From CAZYTX01 sp964650485 (GTDB taxonomy: Bacteria > RBG-13-61-14 > DATKZS01): a stretch of DNA of 64,000 bases. The position numbers were made by a program, and so were the translations under genes. Position 1 is the stretch's first letter, and every line of letters starts with the position of its first letter. The stretch lies in assembly GCA_964650485.1 (NCBI GenBank), contig CAZYTX010000016.1:1-64000 (forward strand), in the 5' to 3' direction. Shown here one piece after another: positions 52,863 to 61,105 of the stretch. The notes under the pieces were generated by a model that worked only from the letters and a program-made list of their open reading frames with translations, made no database searches and was not told where the DNA came from.

Positions 52863-53516
52863 TTACATGGCGTGCTCCAGTATCCACACCTCTGGTCCGC
52901 TCGCCGGGAGGTCCTCCTCTTCGATCTCCACTTCGGACTTTCCCGTCTTCTTGACGTTTGTCATGCGCTGGGCGAACTCGTCCACCCCCTGGAGGGGGAA
53001 CCCGATCTTCCCGGTCTTGAAGTGCATGGGTATCACCAGCCTGGGCTTTACCTGCTCCACCACCTTGGACGCAGCCTCGGGGTCAACGGTGAACACCCCG
53101 CCCACCGGCACTAAAAGCAGGTCCACCCTGCCCATGGCCTCGAGCTGCTCGTCGGTCAGCAGGTGACCCAGGTCGCCCAGGTGGGCCACCCTGACGCCGT
53201 CAACCTCGAACACGAACACCACGTTAGAGCCGCGCTCGGCCCCGCCCTTGTCGTCGTGGGCCGCGGTCACCCCTGTGAAATCCATGTCCCCTGCGGACCC
53301 GCCGGCCTTCAGCACCTCGGGGCTCCCGGGAATACTTGATACGCAGTTGTGGTCCGCGTGGTCGTGCGAGACCAGCACCACGTCCGCCCGGTCGCATACG
53401 GACTCGTATGCCACGTTCCCCTCGAAGGCCCCGGACTCGTAAGGGTCGGTCACTATGACCTTGCCGTCGCCCGCGGTGATGGTGAAGCTCGCGTGTCCGT
53501 TCCATTTAACCTTCAT
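52863..53516 (-). CDS. Metallo-beta-lactamase-fold hydrolase (UPF0173/UlaG-like)
   Basis: 217 residues. The metal motif SHDHADHN occupies residues 50-57 after the fold's N-terminus MKVKWNGHASFTI. Later metal-site segments are VRVAHLGDLGH and VIPMHFKTG. Family members are lactonases or phosphodiesterases of unknown substrate. It lies 16 bases downstream of the BKACE gene on the same strand and is probably co-transcribed with it. Confidence 0.86.
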   Translation of the reverse strand: MKVKWNGHASFTITAGDGKVIVTDPYESGAFEGNVAYESVCDRADVVLVSHDHADHNCVSSIPGSPEVLKAGGSAGDMDFTGVTAAHDDKGGAERGSNVVFVFEVDGVRVAHLGDLGHLLTDEQLEAMGRVDLLLVPVGGVFTVDPEAASKVVEQVKPRLVIPMHFKTGKIGFPLQGVDEFAQRMTNVKKTGKSEVEIEEEDLPASGPEVWILEHAM

Positions 53517-53532
53517 GCTCGCACCCCCTTAG

Positions 53533-54408
53533 TTACTCTTTGGGCCGCAGCCCCAGTATCTCCCTGGCCTCGACCGGGCTTGCAACGTCGCGGTCCAGGA
53601 CCTCGGCGATCCGCGCCACCCACCTCACCTGTTCCCAGCTCCCCTTGGCCGGCTCACCGCCCGGGACCTTGACGTTGTCCTCCAGGCCCACCCGCATGTG
53701 CCCCCCGTCAAGACCCGACTGCATGATGGCGGGGAACTGGTTGGGACCCACCGCGCACACCGACCAGGTGTGACCGTCGGGTATGAGGCTCTTCATGTGG
53801 CAGTAGCCCATGGGCGTGAAAGGCATGCCACCGGCCACGCCGAACACGAACTGCCAGTGCATGGGCTCCTCGAACACGTCCCCCTGCCTGCGGATGAGGA
53901 GCGCGTTGGCTATCCCGCCGGGGTCGTAGACCTCGAGCTCGGGCTTCACGCCCGCTGTCCTCATCCTCCTTGCGAACTGCTCCAGCATGCCGAAGGTGTT
54001 CTCGAAGATGACCTCCATCATCACCTTGCCCCGCTTGTGGTCGGCCATGGCGAAGTTCATGGTGTTGGTGTTAAGAGAGGCCAGCTCGGGCTGCATCTCC
54101 TCGATCGGCTTGATGCGCTGCTCGGCCATGAGCCCCGCGGCAATGGCCGAGCTCATGTTTATTATCATCTCGGGGGCCCGCGAGCGGATGGCCTCGATCA
54201 CCGGCCGTATCTTTTCAAGGTCGGGCGTTGCCAGGCCCGTGTCCGGGTCCTTGGCGTGCACGTGCACGATCGAGCAGCCCTCGTTCCAGCAGTTGTAGGC
54301 CTCCTGGGCGAACTCCTCGGGCGAGTAGGGGGTGTTGGGGTTGTTGGCCTTGGTGGTGGCCCCGCCGGCCAGGGCCGCTGTAATTATCACCTTGTCCCTG
54401 CGAGCCAT
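53533..54408 (-). CDS. BKACE-family beta-keto acid cleavage enzyme
   Basis: 291 residues. This TIM-barrel family condenses a beta-keto acid with acetyl-CoA, then cleaves it to acetoacetate and a new CoA ester (Kce is the model). Zn ligand motif VHVHAKDPDTG has His49 and His51. Further family segments are MINMSSAIAAG, GGIANALLI and VGLEDNVKVPGG with the conserved Glu. The start at 54408 has a GGAGGAG site; a longer reading to 54447 has none. Substrate not predictable from motifs. Confidence 0.88.
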   Translation of the reverse strand: MARRDKVIITAALAGGATTKANNPNTPYSPEEFAQEAYNCWNEGCSIVHVHAKDPDTGLATPDLEKIRPVIEAIRSRAPEMIINMSSAIAAGLMAEQRIKPIEEMQPELASLNTNTMNFAMADHKRGKVMMEVIFENTFGMLEQFARRMRTAGVKPELEVYDPGGIANALLIRRQGDVFEEPMHWQFVFGVAGGMPFTPMGYCHMKSLIPDGHTWSVCAVGPNQFPAIMQSGLDGGHMRVGLEDNVKVPGGEPAKGSWEQVRWVARIAEVLDRDVASPVEAREILGLRPKE

Positions 54409-54534
54409 CCTAGCTCCTCCTTTTGCCCGGCGAGATTGCAAAGACAATCCGCCGATCGTGTATTACTTAACCCGTTCCAATCCGCTTGTCAATGCCCGCC
54501 AGTCAATGCCCATGGTGCAGTCGGTCTCCGAGCT

Positions 54535-54562
54535 TTGTATTTTGGGGGCGCAATCCTATAAC
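54535..54562 (+). promoter_or_regulatory. Putative promoter of rlmE
   Basis: TTGTAT (54535-54540), a 16-base spacer and TATAAC (54557-54562). The ATG at 54571 is only about nine bases on and has no Shine-Dalgarno sequence, so the transcript could be leaderless. Confidence 0.35.
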
Positions 54563-54570
54563 ATGTTGTC

Positions 54571-55197
54571 ATGAGCAGACGCGGAAGAGAGGACCGCTCC
54601 CGGCCGGACAGCTTTGCCAGGCGCGCGCGCAAGGAGGGTTTTGCCGCCCGGAGCGTGTTCAAGCTGGAGCACGTTGATAAGAAGGAGCACATCATCCGGC
54701 CGGGCATGAAGGTGCTCGACCTGGGGGCCGCGCCCGGCTCCTGGATGAGGTACGCCTCGGCCAAGGTGGGTGTAAAGGGCCTGGTGGTGGGCGTGGATAA
54801 AAAGGCGCTGGAGCGGGGACTTTCTGAAAACGAGCGCTTCATCCAGGCGGACGTGTTCGAGCTCGAGCCGGACGCGGTGCTCGGTGAGGCGGGCAGTTTC
54901 GACGTTGTTTTGTCGGACATGATGCCCAGCACCATCGGCCACAAGGGCTCGGACCATCTGCGCTCGATGGCGGTCGCGGAAGAGGCTTTGCATCTTGCAT
55001 TGCTTATGCTGAAGCCCGGCGGAGATTTTTTGGTCAAGGTCTTCCAGGGCGCCGAGTTCGAGAGCTTCCGGGGGATGCTCCGGGGGTCTTTTAACAAGGT
55101 GAAGATCATAAAGCCTGCCGGCTCCAGGAAGAGCAGCAGGGAGATATACCTGCTGGGGCTTAGCCGGAAGCAGGCTGATGATTCCAGTCGGCAATAA
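54571..55197 (+). CDS. rlmE: 23S rRNA 2'-O-ribose methyltransferase RlmE
   Basis: 208 residues of the FtsJ/RrmJ family. SAM loop DLGAAPGSWMRYA near residue 50. The K-D-K-E tetrad is visible: Lys in RSVFKLEHVD, Asp in VLSDMMPS, Lys in FLVKVFQG and Glu in SREIYLLG. Methylates U2552 of 23S rRNA in E. coli. Confidence 0.93.
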   Translation: MSRRGREDRSRPDSFARRARKEGFAARSVFKLEHVDKKEHIIRPGMKVLDLGAAPGSWMRYASAKVGVKGLVVGVDKKALERGLSENERFIQADVFELEPDAVLGEAGSFDVVLSDMMPSTIGHKGSDHLRSMAVAEEALHLALLMLKPGGDFLVKVFQGAEFESFRGMLRGSFNKVKIIKPAGSRKSSREIYLLGLSRKQADDSSRQ

Positions 55198-55214
55198 TAA
55201 AGGGGGTTATAAGT

Positions 55215-56477
55215 ATGGCAAAGAGCGAGAAGGAAAACAAGGGCGGAGCAAGGAAAGGCTCAAAGAGCTCGGGCAAGAAGATCAATGCCCCGGGCCCGAA
55301 GAAGCGCGCCTCTTCGGGCAAGGGCCGGGGTTCAAAGACCACGCTCACCAGGTACGGCCGCATCCACGAGTCCGCTTTCAAGCTCTCCAGGATAGGTCTT
55401 CTCACCGGTGGCGGCGACTGTCCGGGCCTGAACGCGGTCATCCGGGCGGTGGTGCGCACCGCCATAAACGTGTACGGGTGGGAGGTGTCGGGTTTCGAGG
55501 ACGGGTTCGAGGGCATGATCTATCCTGGCAAGCACCGGGTGCTGGACTACGAGTCCACCCGTGGCATACTGCACCGGGGCGGCACCATGCTGGGCTCGAC
55601 CAACCGCGGCAACCCGTTCGCCTTCCCGGTGAAAAAGCGCGGCAAGCTGGTGTCCATGGACTGCTCGGACATGGTTGCCGAGACCTACCAGCGGCACGAG
55701 CTGGACGCCCTGGTGGTGATCGGGGGGGACGGGACCCTGGCCATAGCCGAGAGGCTTGAAAGGGAGAAGGGGCTCAAGGTGGTGGGCATACCCAAGACCA
55801 TTGACAACGACCTGTCGGCCACGGACATAACCTTCGGGTTCGACACCGCGGTGTGCACGGCCACCCAGGCCATTGACAAGCTGCACACAACAGCGGAGAG
55901 CCACCACCGCATCATGTTCATCGAGGTCATGGGGAGGGACGCCGGCTGGATAGCGCTGCACGCCGGCATGGCCGGGGGAGCGGACGCCATACTCATACCC
56001 GAGATACCGTATGACATAACGAAGCTGATAGAGAAAATCCGCATGAGGGAGGAGGTCGGCAGGAAGTCGTCCATAGTGGTGGTGGCCGAGGGGGGCCGGC
56101 CGGTGGGGGGCGAGGTGAGCACGGTGCAGAGCTCCAGGCCGCCGTTCGACCTGGTCAGGCTGGGGGGCGCGGCCCAGCGGGTGGCCGAGGAGATCGAGAA
56201 GCTCATGGCCAAGGAGACCAGGGTCACGGTGCTGGGCCACGTGCAGAGGGGAGGGTCGCCCTCGAACTTCGACCGCATGCTGGCCTCGCGCTTCGGTGTG
56301 GCTGCCGCCCACGCCGCGGCCAGGGGGGAGTTCAACTGCATGGTGGCCCTGCACGGGAACCAGGTGACCACCGTGCCCCTGAAGAAGGCCATATCCAGGC
56401 AGAAGTTCGTGGACCCGTGGGGTGAGAAGGTGCTTGCCGCCCGGGCCATGGGGATCACATTCTGCGTCAAGGATTAA
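55215..56477 (+). CDS. 6-phosphofructokinase with basic N-terminal extension
   Basis: 420 residues. The first ~50 are Lys/Gly/Ser-rich and low-complexity, then the PFK domain begins RIGLLTGGGDCPGLNAVIRA. Phosphate-donor site residues: GGDGT near 167 (Gly at the E. coli 104 position, as in ATP enzymes) but PKTIDND near 192 (Lys at the 124 position, as in PPi enzymes). This mix occurs in the group III / plant-type ATP-PFK branch. Fructose-6-P site MGRDAGWIALHAG is present. Donor is most likely ATP. A ribosome site AGGGGG precedes the ATG. Confidence 0.9.
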   Translation: MAKSEKENKGGARKGSKSSGKKINAPGPKKRASSGKGRGSKTTLTRYGRIHESAFKLSRIGLLTGGGDCPGLNAVIRAVVRTAINVYGWEVSGFEDGFEGMIYPGKHRVLDYESTRGILHRGGTMLGSTNRGNPFAFPVKKRGKLVSMDCSDMVAETYQRHELDALVVIGGDGTLAIAERLEREKGLKVVGIPKTIDNDLSATDITFGFDTAVCTATQAIDKLHTTAESHHRIMFIEVMGRDAGWIALHAGMAGGADAILIPEIPYDITKLIEKIRMREEVGRKSSIVVVAEGGRPVGGEVSTVQSSRPPFDLVRLGGAAQRVAEEIEKLMAKETRVTVLGHVQRGGSPSNFDRMLASRFGVAAAHAAARGEFNCMVALHGNQVTTVPLKKAISRQKFVDPWGEKVLAARAMGITFCVKD

Positions 56478-56849
56478 AAATGCTTGTGTTACCAGGGGCC
56501 ATATCCCAGGGGAGGTGTCCGTGTTCCGTCATGATAGTTCATCTGATAGTGCCATAATGACACCATGTCAAGAAAAAATGCGCAAAGGGCGGAGATGATC
56601 AAGGATCAGCGCTTTCCAGGACAGATGACATAAGCAAAGAATGTTATCGCACAGAGACACAGAGACACAGAGCATTCGGAGATTCAGGAAATTCCTCCAC
56701 TCTTAGCGGTCTATTTCTGGTAAGCAAAAATCCATGAGATATCTTTTCTTTACTCTGTGCGAAATAAAAATTTCTTTTTTGACAAGAGTGATTTTGCAAA
56801 TGGAAAAAAGACTTGACTTTGCCTTTGCATGTGCGATAAAGGAGATACC

Positions 56850-57052
56850 ATGAAGACGATCAGCGTAAGAGACCTTCAAAAGAGTATCCGCAAGAGCGTG
56901 GAGGAAGCGCAAACCTTCTCATTGGGGTGGAAGGCCGGGACTGGGAGAGCGTGGTCCTGGAGACCAGCGCCTCTTTCTGGAAGCTGATCCAGAAGCGGCG
57001 CAAGCAGAAGACCGTGCCCCTGCAAGAGATGCGAAAGCGGGTGAATTCTTGA
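56850..57052 (+). pseudogene. Decayed Phd/YefM-type antitoxin
   Basis: The first frame starts ATG at 56850 after a GGAG site and encodes MKTISVRDLQKSIRKSVEEAQ, the usual N-terminus of prevent-host-death antitoxins. A second frame then begins near 56918 and encodes LIGVEGRDWESVVLETSASF and FWKLIQKRRKQ, ending in a stop at 57052; this matches the family's C-terminal half. The middle segment (about 15-20 residues, normally the VVITRRGKPAAV region) is missing and the frame is shifted. As it stands the first frame reads on to a stop at 56987. An internal deletion explains both facts. Confidence 0.7.
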
Positions 57053-57099
57053 AAAGTATTCCGAAGGTTGCGACAGGACCAGTCTTTGTTGTTTCCCGC

Positions 57100-57128
57100 T
57101 TGTAACATTGCCCGGGCTTGGTTATAAT
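57100..57128 (+). promoter_or_regulatory. Putative promoter of the HEAT-like gene
   Basis: TTGTAA (57100-57105), a 17-base spacer and consensus TATAAT (57123-57128), about 40 bases before the start at 57168, which has a GGAGG site. Confidence 0.55.
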
Positions 57129-57167
57129 TGCCTGTTGTTACAAGCGGCATATTAAAGGAGGGTTCCT

Positions 57168-57545
57168 GTGAAAGAGTTCTGGGAAAGGCACAAGGCGGAC
57201 CTCGGCCTTATGGTGCTGGTGCTGTACACCCTCAGCCTGGGGGTGGCCACCGCGGACGAGATCTTCCACTTAGGGGTCTTCCCCACCAAGCTGGAGAGGC
57301 TCATCTCCGAGGCCATAGACAGGTTCGACAATCCCCGGGCCAGGGTGCGGGATCAGGCCCGGGCCCAGGTGGTGCAGTACGGCGACTTTGCCGTGCCCCA
57401 GCTTGTACAGGCCCTTGACCGGGGCGGCCGGACACGGAAGGAGGCGATAAAGGCTCTCCAGAAAATAACCGAGCTTGGATTTGAGAGCCCGGAGAAATGG
57501 AGGGAGTGGTACGGTCTTCACCAGGAGCAGTTTTATCCTCGGTGA
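57168..57545 (+). CDS. Small membrane-anchored HEAT-like protein
   Basis: 125 residues starting with GTG after a GGAGG site. One N-terminal transmembrane helix (about 12-30, GLMVLVLYTLSLGVATA). A helical-pair region follows (ARVRDQARAQVVQYGDFAVPQLVQALDRGG, then RKEAIKALQKITELGF) that resembles one or two HEAT repeats. Function unknown. Confidence 0.65.
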   Translation: MKEFWERHKADLGLMVLVLYTLSLGVATADEIFHLGVFPTKLERLISEAIDRFDNPRARVRDQARAQVVQYGDFAVPQLVQALDRGGRTRKEAIKALQKITELGFESPEKWREWYGLHQEQFYPR

Positions 57546-57574
57546 TTGCAACGTTCGTGGATAATGTTTATCAT
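57546..57574 (+). promoter_or_regulatory. Weak promoter candidate for the NifU-like gene
   Basis: TTGCAA (57546-57551), a 17-base spacer and TATCAT (57569-57574). Confidence 0.3.
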
Positions 57575-57615
57575 AATATTTAAAGGGAAAAGGAATAAAA
57601 GGGAAGGGAGATGTC

Positions 57616-57867
57616 ATGAAAGAAAGAGTGGAAGAAGTTTTAAAGGAAGTCCGCCCTATGCTGCAAAGGGATGGGGGAGATATAGAGCTGGTTGACGTAG
57701 CGGACGGAAAAGTGATGGTTAAGCTTCAAGGGGCCTGCGCCGGTTGCCCGGGCGCGACCATGACCCTGAAGATGGGCGTGGAGCGCATCCTCAAGGAGAA
57801 GATACCCGAGGTGAAAGAGGTGGTGGCCCTTCCTGCCGAGTTCGCGGAGGGCGGGTGCTCCTTCTGA
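57616..57867 (+). CDS. NifU C-terminal-domain (Nfu-type) FeS scaffold
   Basis: 83 residues covering only the NifU C-terminal domain. LDxL-type core RPMLQRDGGDIELVDV and the cluster motif CAGCPGATMTLKMGVERILKE carry the CxxC. It assembles or carries [4Fe-4S] clusters. A ribosome site AAGGGAG precedes the ATG. It suits a genome with this many FeS proteins. Confidence 0.9.
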   Translation: MKERVEEVLKEVRPMLQRDGGDIELVDVADGKVMVKLQGACAGCPGATMTLKMGVERILKEKIPEVKEVVALPAEFAEGGCSF

Positions 57868-57997
57868 TCGCGTTCTCCAAGGCCGCTCTCTGGTCTAAAC
57901 TTTCGTTTCAAGGCTGATAGTTATAAAGCCGCTGAAGCCGGTCGCCAAGATCAATCCTGGACGGCGAAACTATTTGCGACAAGTGGAGGGGACTGAT

Positions 57998-58174
57998 ATG
58001 GCTTACGTGATCGTGAAAGAGGAGTGCATCTCCTGCGGGGCATGCGAGACCGAGTGCCCGAACGGCGCGGTGATCGAGGACGGCGACTGCTTTGTGATAA
58101 AGGCCGAGGACTGCTCGGATTGCGGGGCCTGCGCTGACATCTGCCCCCAGGAGTGCATACTGCAACAAGAGTGA
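57998..58174 (+). CDS. 2[4Fe-4S] ferredoxin
   Basis: 58 residues, the length of clostridial-type ferredoxins. Cluster ligands are CISCGACETECP and CSDCGACADICP. The start at 57998 follows a GTGGAGGGG site; a longer reading to 57974 has none. Possible electron carrier for Rnf or the FeS enzymes in the window. Confidence 0.9.
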   Translation: MAYVIVKEECISCGACETECPNGAVIEDGDCFVIKAEDCSDCGACADICPQECILQQE

Positions 58175-58219
58175 CCGGCTCTTTTTATCAGGCTGGCTCA
58201 AGGAGCGCCGATGAAACCT

Positions 58220-58930
58220 TTACGGGCCTTCCTTTTCCCTGGAAGGCTCTTCCTTTTCCCACCAGAAGAGAGCTTTTCTCCACTTGGCCTTGATGCCGGA
58301 GTCCTCGCCGTTCTCTTCCAGCTCCCGCTTCCTTTCCCGGACCTCTTTCCTGAGGCCCAGGAGCCTCTGGATCACCACCGATCGGTTTGAAAGGTCGGTG
58401 CTGAAGGAGGGTGTGAGGAACCATCCCGGGTCCCTGGCCATGGTATAGACCAGCTTTGTCCTGGAGTGGTCATCCTGGAAGGGCTGGATCGAGCAGGCGC
58501 CGTAGAGCAGCTCAAGGTTGCCCTCCTGCATGTCCCATTTCAGGGAGCGGTCCTCGGGGTCCTCGCTCACCAGCATTGCGTAATCCAGGTTGGGAAAGAG
58601 AAAGATGTTCTTGATCTTTATCTTGACCCGCACTATGTTACCGTCGCGGCTTAGAAGCTCGGCATTTGAAATGTCAGGATAAATCGAGGGAAAAGAGGAG
58701 TAGTCGGTTATTACCGACCACACGAGGTCAGGAGGGGCATCGAGAAGGATCCTGCCCTCCACAGCGTGCACGGAGCTGTCAGGCGCCTCCTTGTAGCTCA
58801 GTATCACCTCGCCCCTTGAAAGCCGTTGGTCCTCGGAGGGCCACAACTGGCCGCGGCTTTCAGAGACAGGCGCCAGCAGAACACAACAAACGCCAGCCAT
58901 AAAAAGATATTGATTAAAGGAAAGTTTCAT
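58220..58930 (-). CDS. Exported SRPBCC/START-like protein
   Basis: 236 residues. The signal peptide MKLSFNQYLFMAGVCCVLLA is followed by a polyketide-cyclase/START-like domain (EGRILLDAPPDLVWSVITDYSSFPSIYPDI) that binds hydrophobic ligands in other members. The C-terminal tail is highly charged. The ATG at 58930 is preferred over a TTG at 58957. Confidence 0.78.
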   Translation of the reverse strand: MKLSFNQYLFMAGVCCVLLAPVSESRGQLWPSEDQRLSRGEVILSYKEAPDSSVHAVEGRILLDAPPDLVWSVITDYSSFPSIYPDISNAELLSRDGNIVRVKIKIKNIFLFPNLDYAMLVSEDPEDRSLKWDMQEGNLELLYGACSIQPFQDDHSRTKLVYTMARDPGWFLTPSFSTDLSNRSVVIQRLLGLRKEVRERKRELEENGEDSGIKAKWRKALFWWEKEEPSREKEGP

Positions 58931-59103
58931 AAAACACTGGTATGAGCCCGCCCTCAAATCCCTCTTGTCAGCTAATCCTAAAAAAGAGTGCGCTTAAAGT
59001 CAAGGCCGGGCTTCTGGTTACCGGCGAAAAAGTGCAGTTTACCCATTTCAAGACATTGAACAGGAAAGGTTGTGGATATTGAGGACGAGCGGGACCGCGA
59101 GGG

Positions 59104-59132
59104 TTGATGAAATCTTTTCCCGGTTATATATT
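59104..59132 (+). promoter_or_regulatory. Putative promoter of the ACT-domain gene
   Basis: TTGATG (59104-59109), a 17-base spacer and TATATT (59127-59132), about 35 bases before the start at 59166, which follows AAGGGAGGG. Confidence 0.48.
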
Positions 59133-59165
59133 GAGAGCCGGAAAGCGCGAACAAGGGAGGGCCAC

Positions 59166-59699
59166 ATGAAGGCGTACCTGATACTCACCGCGGTCGGTCC
59201 CGACAGGACCGGGATCGTGGACGACCTGAGCGATTATCTTGCAAGCAGGGACATGAACATCGAGTCGTCCAGGATGGCGGTGCTGGGCGGCGAGTTCGCA
59301 ATCATCCTCCAGGCTTCGGGCGAGGATGAGGCCGTGGACAAGGTGGTGTCTTCCCCGGACGAGCTCGGCAGGAAAACCGGGCTTCAGGTGTCACTGAAGA
59401 AGTCAACTGCCCGGGCGCAAGGCCCTGTTGAAGACCTGCTTCCCTATAGGATCACGGCCTCGGGCATGGACCACCAGGGCATAGTGCACGAGGTCAGCAG
59501 TCTCCTGCATAGCTTCAACATAAACATCGAGTCCATGGACACCAGCATCGAGCGCGCGCCCGTGTCCGGGACACCCATATTCAGCATGGAGGCACTGCTC
59601 TCGGTGCCGGCCGGGATAAAGCCCCGCGAGCTCAAGGAGGGCCTGGACCGCTTGTCTGACGAGCACAACGTGGACATCGAGTTCGAGCCCGAGAGATAA
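59166..59699 (+). CDS. Double-ACT-domain protein, GcvR-like
   Basis: 177 residues, two ACT domains. The first is residues 1-80 (YLILTAVGPDRTGIVDDLSDYLA); the second is 93-175 (YRITASGMDHQGIVHEVSSLLHSFNINIESMDT). This matches the glycine-cleavage repressor GcvR family, which senses amino acids without binding DNA. No glycine-cleavage genes are nearby, so the target is uncertain. A longer in-frame reading to 59070 overlaps the promoter and is not favoured. Confidence 0.84.
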   Translation: MKAYLILTAVGPDRTGIVDDLSDYLASRDMNIESSRMAVLGGEFAIILQASGEDEAVDKVVSSPDELGRKTGLQVSLKKSTARAQGPVEDLLPYRITASGMDHQGIVHEVSSLLHSFNINIESMDTSIERAPVSGTPIFSMEALLSVPAGIKPRELKEGLDRLSDEHNVDIEFEPER

Positions 59700-59721
59700 A
59701 GCAGCCGCAGGGAGTGCAAAC

Positions 59722-59907
59722 ATGGATGAAGAAGGGAAGAAGAGGCTTTACCAGGAGCTCCGCGAGCTGGAGCAGGAGCTGGCGGATCGCGAGGCCGCTC
59801 TGCCCGCCCACTCGGTGCGCCCTTCCCAGGTCATGGAGATAGAAGACTTGGAGAAAAAGATAGAAGAGCTCAGGAAAAAGATAGAGATAGCCGAAGGGGC
59901 CGGGTAG
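59722..59907 (+). CDS. Small coiled-coil protein
   Basis: 61 residues after a GGGAG site, 22 bases behind the ACT gene. Heptad-like Leu/Glu/Lys pattern (LYQELRELEQELADRE, then IEDLEKKIEELRKKIEIAE) split by ALPAHSVRPSQVMEIEDL. The second half suggests a conserved family, not random sequence. Function unknown. Confidence 0.7.
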   Translation: MDEEGKKRLYQELRELEQELADREAALPAHSVRPSQVMEIEDLEKKIEELRKKIEIAEGAG

Positions 59908-59938
59908 GGCCAGCTCATTTACAGCAGTCTGTCTATTA

Positions 59939-61099
59939 TCACTCCCTTTTCTCTTTCAGCATCTCCGCGAAGGCTTCCACCCTGGTGCGGGCCTGGGCGA
60001 GGCTTGCATTGCTGAAGTCGGTCTCCACAGCGAGCATTGGTATGCCCTCCTTTTCCAGCTCCTCTTTTATCCCGGGCAGGTCTATCTCAGCCGGCTCGCA
60101 GAACTTCTGCACCAGGAACACCGCGGCGTCCGCGGAAAGGTCCTTGACCCTCTGCATGAGGTGCGACGCCCTGTTTTGCCTCCCATCCCATATTCCCGAG
60201 AACGGCAGCCTTTCGAGCTGCCTCTCGACCAATGCCTCCCACGGGTCACCTGACCCGGAAGCAGAAGCCTCCACCCATCTTCCGCCCACCACCAGGTGGT
60301 CCTCCACCACGGCCAGACCGGACTCCTCTAAAAGACGCATCACACCGGGCGGCTCGGGAATCTTGCCGGCGACCACCACCCGGGGCGAAGCCATCTCAAC
60401 TTTATTTGCATTCGCAAAGACCTCTTTCAGAACCTCCTCCGTGAGCCGGGCGGCGTCCTCTGGGGGCAGCACCATGGCCGCACGCACCGCTGAGACATAG
60501 GTCCCGGCGCTTATCGAGCCGGGGCGCTCCCGCATGGCTTCCCTCATCGCTGAGAGCTGAGCGCGCACCCTGTTGTACGCCTGGATGCTTTCCGCGATTC
60601 CCTCCTTTGTGACCGGCGCCCCGGTGAACGCGGACAGGCTCTGGCCCAGCCTCATAAGCTCCTCGCGGAAGTAGTCTTTAACACCGGCGCCCTGCCCTTT
60701 CCTGGGGATGCGCAGGCAGTCGTAGAAAGCAAACTTTTGCATGTACTTGAATATCAGGTCCATGCACCTGGTGGTGTCGCAGGCGTAGGGCATGACAAGA
60801 CCGTCCAAAAAGTCCAGCTCTCCGAGCTCGGCCAGCTCCACCAGGCTGCGCGAGTACGAGCAGGCGAACCCCTGCAGGTGCCTGTCAGCGTGCATTAACG
60901 GCACCTCCCTCGCCATCATGGTCATGGGCAGGGCCCCTGCGGCAAGGACCAGCTCCTCGGGCACGTCGGTGAGCCCCAGCCCTATGACCTTGCCACCGGT
61001 CCGGGCCTTCCACCCGGCCGCGACCCCGGCCGTGTCCCGCCACGCACTCTCCATCTTATCCATCACTTTGTCATGCAATGCTCGCTCCACAACGGTCAT
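59939..61099 (-). CDS. 2-hydroxyacyl-CoA dehydratase family protein, lone subunit
   Basis: 386 residues of the HgdB/BcrC/BzdO-type family. Candidate [4Fe-4S] ligands are in FACSYSRSLVELAE (near 79), MPYACDTTRCMDL (near 104) and QKFCEPAEIDLPGIKEELE (near 315). N-terminal KVIGLGLTDVPEELVLAAGALP is typical. True dehydratases and benzoyl-CoA reductases need two such subunits plus an ATPase activator; none is in the window. Its start is six bases after the formyltransferase-like stop. Confidence 0.83.
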   Translation of the reverse strand: MTVVERALHDKVMDKMESAWRDTAGVAAGWKARTGGKVIGLGLTDVPEELVLAAGALPMTMMAREVPLMHADRHLQGFACSYSRSLVELAELGELDFLDGLVMPYACDTTRCMDLIFKYMQKFAFYDCLRIPRKGQGAGVKDYFREELMRLGQSLSAFTGAPVTKEGIAESIQAYNRVRAQLSAMREAMRERPGSISAGTYVSAVRAAMVLPPEDAARLTEEVLKEVFANANKVEMASPRVVVAGKIPEPPGVMRLLEESGLAVVEDHLVVGGRWVEASASGSGDPWEALVERQLERLPFSGIWDGRQNRASHLMQRVKDLSADAAVFLVQKFCEPAEIDLPGIKEELEKEGIPMLAVETDFSNASLAQARTRVEAFAEMLKEKRE

Positions 61100-61105
61100 G
61101 ATAAG

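Larger units (their letters stand above)
56478..57167. other. 690-base region with a decayed antitoxin and no intact gene
   Basis: Lower GC than its surroundings. It holds a short tandem repeat of AGAGACAC (about 56653-56672), AT-rich sequence, the broken antitoxin at 56850-57052 and a promoter for the next gene. No toxin partner is recognisable. Confidence 0.6.

Noticed and set aside
56653..56672. AGAGACAC tandem repeat
   Set aside because: Only two and a half copies without unique spacers; not a CRISPR or a meaningful microsatellite.
58164..58184. AAGAG/CTCTT hairpin followed by T-run after the ferredoxin gene
   Set aside because: The 5-bp stem with a 7-base loop is too weak to call as a terminator with confidence.
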